The translations under genes and the position numbers were made by a program. Under the pieces are notes generated by a model, which saw only the letters and a program-made list of their open reading frames with translations, did not search any database and had not been told where the DNA came from. From Elusimicrobiota bacterium (GTDB lineage: Bacteria > Elusimicrobiota > Elusimicrobia > Elusimicrobiales > UBA9959): a DNA stretch of 33,773 nt. This document shows, in pieces, positions 28,702 to 33,773 of the stretch (the stretch's first letter is position 1; each line of letters opens with the position of its first letter). The stretch spans positions 1-33,773 of the forward strand of contig JAPLKJ010000256.1 of assembly GCA_026388125.1 (NCBI GenBank), read 5' to 3'.

Positions 28702-28707
28702 TAAACT
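28702..28707 (+). promoter_or_regulatory. -10 element TAAACT, seven bases before the MATE gene ATG
   Basis: TAAACT, then AGTAACC, then ATG 28715. AAAGG upstream of the hexamer is 13 bases from the ATG, too far for a good Shine-Dalgarno sequence. Confidence 0.5.
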
Positions 28708-28714
28708 AGTAACC

Positions 28715-30088
28715 ATGAAGCGCTGGCTTAAAGACCCGCTGGACCGCGAGATATACAGCATTGCTTTTCCGGCCTTCCTGGGCTTTCTGGCCTTCATCCT
28801 TTTCGACGTAATTAACATCTTCTGGGTTGGCAAGCTGGGGACGTCCGCCATAGCCGGCGTGGCCTCGGCCGCCTTCCTTACGTGGGCGGTCTACGCGGCC
28901 ATGAACGCCACCACCGTAGGCGCGAACACGCTTATAGCGCAGCTCTTCGGCGCCGGCCGCACCGAAGAAGCGCGGCGCACGGCCGTGGAGGCCGCCTGGC
29001 TGAGCCTGGGCGCCAGCCTGCTGATAATCGCGCTGCTGCTGCCTTTTATCGGCGCCATTTTCCGGCTCATGGGGCTGCAGCCGGCAACGGCGGCGTACGC
29101 GCGGCAGTACCTCACCATCTACGTGTGCGCGCTGCCGCTTTTCTACCTCTGCAACCTGGCCGGCAATATTTTCAACGCCTACGGCGACGTCCGCACCAAC
29201 GTGCTGATAATGTCGGCGTCCGTGGCCCTCAATATGGTGCTGGACCCGGTGCTGATACTCGGTTATTTCACCGGGCGGCCTTTCGGCGTTACGGGCGCGG
29301 CCGCCGCCACCGTGATCTCCACCGCCGGCGCGCTGGCGCTGCAGGTAGTCTATCTGCGCAGGCGCGGTTTTCTGCCGCCGCTGGGCGAAGTGGCGCGGCT
29401 CCCCGCCTTCACCAACGCGCGGCGCATACTGCGCATAGGCGTGCCGTCCGCCTCTGTGAACCTGGTCTGGTCCCTTATCTATCCGGCGCTTACGGTAATA
29501 ATCACGCGCTTCGGCGAGGCCCCGCTGGCCGGCCTGAGCGTCTGCTTCCGCCTGGAAGGCGTCCCCTATTACCTGGCCATGGGCTTCTCTACCGCCATGG
29601 CTACCCTGATCGGGCAGGCCTTCGGCCGGGGCGATACGCGCCGCGTGCGAGCGATAGCCGGCCGCGGCTGCGTGCTCATCACCGGCCTTTTGGTGCCCGT
29701 AGCCCTGGCCTTCATCTTCATCCCCGGCTGGCTGGTGCGGCCGCTCACCTCCGACCCCGACGTGATAGCCAACGCCGCCCGCTACCTGCGCATCATAGGC
29801 TATTTCGAGATATTCCTGGGCTGGGAGCTGCTCTTCCAGGGGGCCTTCAACGGCCTGGGGCATACCCGCGATTACATGCTGATAGCCGTGCCGCTCACCG
29901 TGGCGCGCTGGCCGGCGGCCTGGCTGCTGGCCGTCACCTGCGGGCTGGGCGCCGCCGGCATCTGGTGGGCCATCAGCCTGTCCACCTTCGCCAAGGGCGC
30001 CTGGCTGGGCTGGCTTTTCTATAAAGGCCGGAGCACCGCCCGCCTGCTCGATACGCCGGTAACCCCGGAACTTGCCCTGCAGCAATAA
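28715..30088 (+). CDS. MATE family efflux transporter
   Basis: This 457-residue inner-membrane protein has twelve hydrophobic segments in two similar halves. It exports cationic compounds in exchange for Na+ or H+. Family landmarks include FPAFLGFLAFILFDVINIFWVGKLGTSAIAGV at the N-terminus, NTLIAQLFGAGR and, in the second half, ATLIGQAFGRGD. The length is standard. The substrate is unknown. A 477-residue frame on the opposite strand is a composition artefact. The gene has its own probable leaderless promoter and is bordered upstream by a GGGGAC palindrome. Confidence 0.94.
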   Translation: MKRWLKDPLDREIYSIAFPAFLGFLAFILFDVINIFWVGKLGTSAIAGVASAAFLTWAVYAAMNATTVGANTLIAQLFGAGRTEEARRTAVEAAWLSLGASLLIIALLLPFIGAIFRLMGLQPATAAYARQYLTIYVCALPLFYLCNLAGNIFNAYGDVRTNVLIMSASVALNMVLDPVLILGYFTGRPFGVTGAAAATVISTAGALALQVVYLRRRGFLPPLGEVARLPAFTNARRILRIGVPSASVNLVWSLIYPALTVIITRFGEAPLAGLSVCFRLEGVPYYLAMGFSTAMATLIGQAFGRGDTRRVRAIAGRGCVLITGLLVPVALAFIFIPGWLVRPLTSDPDVIANAARYLRIIGYFEIFLGWELLFQGAFNGLGHTRDYMLIAVPLTVARWPAAWLLAVTCGLGAAGIWWAISLSTFAKGAWLGWLFYKGRSTARLLDTPVTPELALQQ

Positions 30089-30095
30089 CCTCCGC

Positions 30096-30131
30096 AAACA
30101 AAACCGCCGGAAACTGAAACTTTCAGCGCCC
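30096..30131. repeat. decayed CCGCCGGG hairpin module between two plus-strand genes
   Basis: CAAACAAAACCGCCGGA...GCGCCCGGCC with an inner palindrome CTGAAACTTTCAG. Its T-rich side faces the minus strand, so it cannot efficiently end the MATE transcript. Confidence 0.5.
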
Positions 30132-30178
30132 GGCCGCATCTAAATCAAGAAGATGAAATTTATACCACGCGAGGATCA

Positions 30179-30535
30179 ATGAGCATCAACCCTGAAACCC
30201 TGCAGCAGTATCTAGTGCCGGCAGGGGTAGCCGCCTATCTCCTTTTCCGCTATTCACGTTTCCGTTCAGTCCGGCGAACGCTGCCCGGCCTGGCGGCGGA
30301 GGGAGCGCTGTTCGTGGATGTGCGCACGCCCGCGGAATTCGCTGCGGGCAACAGGCCCGGCAGCGTCAACATCCCCATGGGAACGCTGCCGAAGGGAGCG
30401 GGAACCCTGGATAAAACCAAGCCGGTGGTCCTCTGCTGCGCCTCAGGTGCGCGCAGCGGCATGGCCGTAGGAATATTTAAAGGACTGGGCTTCCGGCACG
30501 TTACCAACGCCGGCCCCTGGCAGAACACCCTGTAG
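30179..30535 (+). CDS. membrane-anchored single-domain rhodanese
   Basis: This 118-residue protein has an N-terminal hydrophobic segment (residues about 10-24) and a rhodanese domain. FVDVRTPAEFAAGNRPGSVNIP and the catalytic loop VVLCCASGARSGMA are present; by alignment the second Cys of the pair is the sulfur carrier. The family transfers sulfane sulfur or handles thiols. GAGGATC precedes the ATG and TATACC (30159-30164) is a possible -10. It follows the MATE gene on the same strand by 90 bases. Confidence 0.9.
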   Translation: MSINPETLQQYLVPAGVAAYLLFRYSRFRSVRRTLPGLAAEGALFVDVRTPAEFAAGNRPGSVNIPMGTLPKGAGTLDKTKPVVLCCASGARSGMAVGIFKGLGFRHVTNAGPWQNTL

Positions 30536-30573
30536 CGAGGGCCGGCGTCCTTAACGCCGCCGCGCGGCGAAGG

Positions 30574-30882
30574 TCAGCGCTTATCGTCCGCGGGCTTCTC
30601 GAAATATTGTGTGATATCTATCCCCTCGCCAAAGGCTATCTTATAGGATATTTTTTTAAGGAAGCTCCCCAGCGTATACAGCGCCGCCAGCGCCAGCAGG
30701 GCGAACGCGTAATCGATGCCTGTATAGTTGATCCGGAAATAGAGCACGAGAGGCCACAGCGTCAGGACGAGGGCTATGCCCAGCAGCCCCGCCAGGCAAA
30801 ACCAGCTGCCGATACGCCAGAACCAGCGCCCGCGCGACCCGCGGCGTACCAGCTCCTCATAAAGCGGCTGATCAGGTTGCAT
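30574..30882 (-). CDS. hypothetical two-helix membrane protein
   Basis: This 102-residue protein has two hydrophobic segments (residues about 24-48 and 56-73) with charged ends (RRGSRGR at the start, EKPADDKR at the end). No family is recognised. The ATG follows TAGAAT by six bases with no Shine-Dalgarno sequence, one of the cleanest leaderless cases. Confidence 0.65.
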   Translation of the reverse strand: MQPDQPLYEELVRRGSRGRWFWRIGSWFCLAGLLGIALVLTLWPLVLYFRINYTGIDYAFALLALAALYTLGSFLKKISYKIAFGEGIDITQYFEKPADDKR

Positions 30883-30888
30883 ACCTAG

Positions 30889-30926
30889 ATTCTACCAAAA
30901 CAAAACCGCCGGGTTTCCCCGGCGGT
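30889..30926 (-). promoter_or_regulatory. terminator-promoter module
   Basis: On the minus strand an ACCGCCGGGG/CCCGGCGG hairpin follows the GNAT gene. Its TTTTGTTTTGG tail runs into TAGAAT (30889-30894), then six bases and ATG 30882. This is the most complete copy of the module. Confidence 0.75.
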
Positions 30927-30948
30927 CAGAAGGACTGCTGCGAAATTA

Positions 30949-30969
30949 TCAATTAGTCAAATACGTCCC
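30949..30969. repeat. GGGGAC type 1 fragment containing a stop codon
   Basis: The minus strand reads GGGACGTATTTGACTAATTGA. The GNAT gene reads into it and stops at the TAA, so its last residues (RDVFD) are encoded by the repeat. Confidence 0.65.
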
Positions 30970-31456
30970 TATTCCACTTGAACGTAACATACTCTACCGG
31001 CCCGGCATAAGTGCCGCACGGAGGCTTTGTCTCATAGCCGATCTGCACGAACCCTCCCGCCAGCAGACTTCTGATAGCCGCAGTATTCTCTTTGCGCGTT
31101 GCCGCAGTGACCGGCTTCCCCTGGCAATGCACCTTGAGGTATACCCCCGCGGCGCGTATGATCCGGGCCATTAAACCCCGCCCGCGGAACTCTTTAAACA
31201 GCCCGAAGCCGAAATTAAAACCGGCCTCCTCATCCACTATAGTAATAAACCCGGCCTTTTCTTTATCCAGCAGCACTATCCTTTCAATAACCTTCAGCCG
31301 CGCTGCTATTTTCAAGCGCCGTTCTTCGGCCAGCGAAGCGAAAGGAATTACAGGGGAATCCGGCTCGTTGCACATCCGGTAATCCTCGTAAATACGGACC
31401 ACATCCGCCTCCGACGGCTCTATAAACCCTATTTCCATTTGGCTCCCGAACTTCAT
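30953..31456 (-). CDS. GNAT family N-acetyltransferase
   Basis: This 167-residue protein has acetyl-CoA binding motif A in FGLFKEFRGRGLMARIIRAA. It also has the typical NTAAIRSLLAGGFVQIGYE segment near the C-terminus. The substrate is unknown. The ATG has GGAGAAC close upstream; an internal Met seven residues in is possible. The C-terminal RDVFD comes from a repeat element. Confidence 0.87.
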   Translation of the reverse strand: MKFGSQMEIGFIEPSEADVVRIYEDYRMCNEPDSPVIPFASLAEERRLKIAARLKVIERIVLLDKEKAGFITIVDEEAGFNFGFGLFKEFRGRGLMARIIRAAGVYLKVHCQGKPVTAATRKENTAAIRSLLAGGFVQIGYETKPPCGTYAGPVEYVTFKWNRDVFD

Positions 31457-31500
31457 AAGTTCTCCGCACCATGAACAGCGCTTCTGATCTTCCCTGTTTT

Positions 31501-31528
31501 AGTTATCGGGTTATCGCGCAGCGTCCCC
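31501..31528. repeat. GGGGAC type 2 fragment containing a stop codon
   Basis: The minus strand reads GGGGACGCTGCGCGATAACC. The SGNH hydrolase reads GDAAR and stops at the TAA inside it. Confidence 0.6.
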
Positions 31529-32311
31529 GGCCGGTCTGGCCTCATTGGCCAGTGTCTGAATGGCAGAAGCGATGTCAGCTTTTATTTCCGGCGGGTAGGG
31601 CAGGCCCACGGGGCTGTCCTCAAAAATAACCGCGTAGAAAACACAGGCGGCCAGGTACGTTCCAGTAAGGCTTGGATGCACCTCGTCCAGGTACAGGTTC
31701 AGCGCCGGGCGCTGCGCGCGGAGCTTCTGCCACACCTCGCCGACGGGGATAAGGAGGCCCTGGTTCTCCAAGGCCATTTTAGAATAGGCTTCGTTCACTT
31801 TTTTCTGCATGCCCTCGTAACTATCCGCCGCGGGGGCGGAGCGCCCCTTCTGCGCGGCGCCGTTCTTCCTGGCCATAGTTTCGTAAAAAGCCACTTTAAC
31901 GCCGGGATTGGCTTTCCTGGCGGCCTGGCTGAGCTTTTGCGCGTCCTGGTAGAACTGCGCTGCGGCCGGCGGCGCTTCGGGGACCTGGCTCTGCGCCTGA
32001 AGCACTACGAGGTCCCAGCCCCCCTCCGCTATTTTCCGCTGCGCTTTCGGGGAGGCGGCATGTTTGGCTAAAGAATAGCCGTTCGGGGTATAAGTAGCGT
32101 ACTCCATGGTGAAATTGCGGGACTTCGCCAGCCGCGCGGTAACCCCGGGCAGGTCGTTCATATAGGTTAAACTGTTGCCGATGAACAATACGCGCAGTGG
32201 TTTCGCTGCCGCCGGGGAGACCGGTTTCTCTTCGCAGTAAACGGAAGAAAGCGGCACGAGCAGCGCCGCGAAGAACACCAACGCGCATTTTATAAAGGAG
32301 GATCGTCTCAT
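31511..32311 (-). CDS. secreted SGNH/GDSL hydrolase (DUF4886-like)
   Basis: This 266-residue protein has a Sec signal peptide (residues 1-26). The SGNH nucleophile block is RVLFIGNSLTYMNDL and the closing Asp/His block is LDEVHPSLTGTYLAA. Such enzymes are esterases or deacetylases, often acting on carbohydrates outside the cytoplasm. The arrangement resembles DUF4886 proteins. No good Shine-Dalgarno sequence precedes ATG 32311. An extended -10 (TTTGCTAGAAT, 32345-32355) gives a leader of about 27 bases. The last five residues lie in a repeat. Confidence 0.85.
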   Translation of the reverse strand: MRRSSFIKCALVFFAALLVPLSSVYCEEKPVSPAAAKPLRVLFIGNSLTYMNDLPGVTARLAKSRNFTMEYATYTPNGYSLAKHAASPKAQRKIAEGGWDLVVLQAQSQVPEAPPAAAQFYQDAQKLSQAARKANPGVKVAFYETMARKNGAAQKGRSAPAADSYEGMQKKVNEAYSKMALENQGLLIPVGEVWQKLRAQRPALNLYLDEVHPSLTGTYLAACVFYAVIFEDSPVGLPYPPEIKADIASAIQTLANEARPAGDAAR

Positions 32312-32344
32312 AATACTGACCGCGCCCCGCGGCCTATCGCAGTT

Positions 32345-32355
32345 ATTCTAGCAAA
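32345..32355 (-). promoter_or_regulatory. extended -10 TTTGCTAGAAT of the SGNH hydrolase gene
   Basis: Same extended -10 as at 16048 and 28054, in the gap between the preceding terminator and ATG 32311. Confidence 0.6.
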
Positions 32356-32390
32356 TGGAACTATATCGGCTGCCGCGCGGTGTAAAGCTA

Positions 32391-32425
32391 AAACAAAACC
32401 GCCGGGCTTCCCCGGCGGCTTTTTA
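32391..32425. terminator. CCGCCGGG-type terminator after the gene ending at 32441
   Basis: AAAACAAAACCGCCGGG/CCCGGCGGCTTTTT hairpin with T-tracts on both sides. It serves the minus-strand gene. Confidence 0.85.
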
Positions 32426-32440
32426 ACACCATCCGCGGGC

Positions 32441-33535
32441 TCAGCGGTGTCTTTCGAAGAAAACGTTCTTGATAGCCTCTTCCTCTTCCACGTAGGCCAG
32501 CTTAAGCGCCACGCCGCTGGGTTCGCTTTTAGTGACCCACTTCCCGTTCTCCTGGGCCACGAACCAGTGAGTGCTGGTCTTATTGGCCTGGTACAGCCCG
32601 GACAGGCGCACCACAGGCTCTTCTTTTTTCTCACGCTGCTCTTCGCCGTACTCGTAGGCGGTGGTGCCGGCGGTAGCGTACATGGCGCATTTTTTCTCCA
32701 GCATGTACCGTATCCATTCTTCTTTGATCACGTTATGGGTGGCCTTCTCCACCAATATGCCGGCCACCAGGCAGCCCGCGCCTATGCCGGCAAAAGCGTT
32801 GTTGCCCGTGCCCACGTCCAGAGCTATCTCCATGGACTCGCCGAACAGCCCTATGGGCCCGGGGACGAACTTTACCACTTTATACATGCGCTGCAGCGAC
32901 TTTATATCCTTGCGCAGCAGAAATTTGGCGATCACGGGGCGCTGGGCCTCGACAGTCTTGTAAGCTTCGGCGCACATGCCGTTGAAGTTATTGATACTGT
33001 TGAGCACGCTCACGGGATCCTTCGAAGTAAAAGGGGCGCCGTTCCGGGCGAACAAGGAGGCGTTGCCCTCGAACTGGACGGTGATGGTCCGCCCGGCCTT
33101 GGGCCCGGTAGTCCAGGTGACTATGCCCAGGTCACCGCCCTTATCGTTGCTGAACTGCATGTTCATGGCGAACCGGGAACCGACCTGGGCGAATTTAGAG
33201 CACCTGTAATACACCTTAAAGCCCTGCGTGCCGGTATCCACGTTCTGCGTTCCGGGAAGATAGTCGAAGTCGCTGCGCCCCTGCAGCCAGCCGGTCCAGT
33301 TGCCGTTGCCGGCAACCGGGGCGGGGTCCATGCTCTTGGCTTCGCTCGCCGTCGGCACGGGAACCGGCGCGGAGCCGCTGTACTCGGCCGCCAGGGAGGC
33401 ATATGCGCTTGAGTTGGGCGCGTCGCGCAGGTCAGCGGGCACGGCGGAGGGCGCCTGCATAAAACGGCCGAAGCCCGTAAAGGCCCCCGCCATAACGATT
33501 ATCAGAAAAACTATCGGAACCGTTCTCTTTATCAT
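32441..33535 (-). CDS. hypothetical secreted protein
   Basis: This 364-residue protein starts with a hydrophobic segment (residues 5-22) that is a signal peptide or anchor. A Pro/Ala/Ser-rich stretch leads to a beta-rich region (residues about 78-150, WTGWLQGRSDFDYLPG...). A helical region and a charged tail (EYGEEQREKKEEP) follow. A Gly-rich segment GNNAFAGIGAGCLVAGILV is hydrophobic enough to enter a membrane. No family is recognised. ATG 33535 has GGAGATAAAG upstream. Confidence 0.65.
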   Translation of the reverse strand: MIKRTVPIVFLIIVMAGAFTGFGRFMQAPSAVPADLRDAPNSSAYASLAAEYSGSAPVPVPTASEAKSMDPAPVAGNGNWTGWLQGRSDFDYLPGTQNVDTGTQGFKVYYRCSKFAQVGSRFAMNMQFSNDKGGDLGIVTWTTGPKAGRTITVQFEGNASLFARNGAPFTSKDPVSVLNSINNFNGMCAEAYKTVEAQRPVIAKFLLRKDIKSLQRMYKVVKFVPGPIGLFGESMEIALDVGTGNNAFAGIGAGCLVAGILVEKATHNVIKEEWIRYMLEKKCAMYATAGTTAYEYGEEQREKKEEPVVRLSGLYQANKTSTHWFVAQENGKWVTKSEPSGVALKLAYVEEEEAIKNVFFERHR

Positions 33536-33548
33536 ATCTTTATCTCCG

Positions 33549-33586
33549 CGTATTCATATATGATACGTGACCCCCCTTGACATGTC
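33549..33586. promoter_or_regulatory. palindromic operator-like sites upstream of the 32441-33535 gene
   Basis: CGTATTCATATATGATACG (33549-33567) is a near-perfect palindrome overlapping the likely -10 of the minus-strand gene. TGACATGTCA (about 33577-33586) is a perfect 10-base palindrome. No bound regulator is known. Confidence 0.4.
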
Positions 33587-33773
33587 ATGGGCCTTTAGAC
33601 CCCCTATAAAAGAAACCTGGGGACGCTACACAATAACTGATTCCGCTGAAAAACCCCTTGTTTTAATTTTCGGGGGCGCAAAACAAGATTTTATTTTTTG
33701 CTCCGCTGATATTTTTATCGTTCAGTTACGTTTTTTTCATATAAAAACACTTTTCGTCGCGCAAACACGTGCT
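33587..33773. other. AT-rich intergenic end with a GGGGAC repeat and small inverted repeat
   Basis: No ORF with a credible start is visible. A GGGGAC type 2-like copy (GGGGACGCTACACAATAACT, 33619-33638) is present. CTTGTTTT and AAAACAAG (within about 33657-33690) can form a stem. TATAAA at 33605-33610 could be a promoter for a plus-strand gene beyond the window. Confidence 0.4.

Noticed and set aside
28706-30139. 477-codon open frame on the minus strand
   Set aside because: It is antisense to the MATE transporter, which has clear family motifs. The frame is low-complexity (Gly/Gln/Arg/His-rich) and arises from GC-biased third positions.
1-33773. tRNA or rRNA genes
   Set aside because: Reading both strands I found no convincing TTCGA arm with CCA-type acceptor pairing and no rRNA-like stretch. 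A tRNAscan or Infernal run would settle it.

Overview
The window is a GC-rich chromosomal segment from a bacterium with a Gram-negative-type envelope. Supporting genes are a type IV pilus retraction ATPase, many secreted proteins with Sec signal peptides, a monofunctional peptidoglycan transglycosylase, an O-antigen-ligase-like polymerase and a MarC protein. The gene mix, the short leaders and the abundant GGGGAC-headed intergenic palindromes remind me of Elusimicrobiota or a similar environmental lineage. That placement is an impression, not a demonstration. No rRNA, tRNA, CRISPR array, integrase or transposase was recognised.

Layout. 1-3.6 kb: the 5' end of a gene leaving the window, a CheY-like receiver protein, a GAF/HD-GYP cyclic-di-GMP phosphodiesterase and a secreted phospholipase-D-family enzyme. 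3.6-7.1 kb: MarC, an arrestin-fold protein, two membrane proteins (one with an M50-like HELGH motif) and a secreted Cys-rich protein. 7.1-9.1 kb: a tight cluster of a GNAT acetyltransferase, a DUF2007/zinc-ribbon protein and a PhzF-family enzyme. 9.1-10.8 kb: an alpha/beta hydrolase followed by a secreted caspase-like protein. 10.9-14.5 kb: PilT, two more stand-alone receivers, a zf-TFIIB membrane protein and small ORFs. 14.5-20.6 kb: O-antigen ligase/polymerase and a run of secreted or membrane proteins of unknown function, including one with 20-residue tandem repeats and one with a recent 39-residue duplication. 20.6-24.6 kb: an M48 lipoprotein protease, a scramblase/Tubby-like membrane protein, MtgA, and a fusion of a CopZ-type [2Fe-2S]/zinc domain to a VF530 domain. 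24.7-33.5 kb: a soluble histidine kinase, RlmN, a DTW-domain tRNA enzyme of visibly lower GC, a MATE transporter, a rhodanese, a second GNAT, an SGNH hydrolase and an unknown secreted protein.

Expression signals. Many genes at the head of a transcription unit carry a -10-like hexamer (TATACT, TAGAAT, TATTCT or TAAACT) ending 6-7 bases before the ATG, with no Shine-Dalgarno sequence. This predicts leaderless mRNAs. Genes inside operons mostly carry good Shine-Dalgarno sequences. A recurring module, a CCGCCGGG/CCCGGCGG hairpin with its T-tract running into TTTTGGTAGAATA, appears to join the terminator of one unit to the promoter of the next. A second class of repeats, all headed GGGGAC, sits at gene 3' ends and in at least three cases supplies the stop codon.

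Signalling parts (three receivers, one HD-GYP protein and one soluble kinase) are scattered rather than paired, so they probably act with partners elsewhere. The strongest candidate for something undescribed is the CopZ-N/VF530 fusion and its 78-residue partner, followed by the leaderless promoter grammar and the stop-donating repeats.
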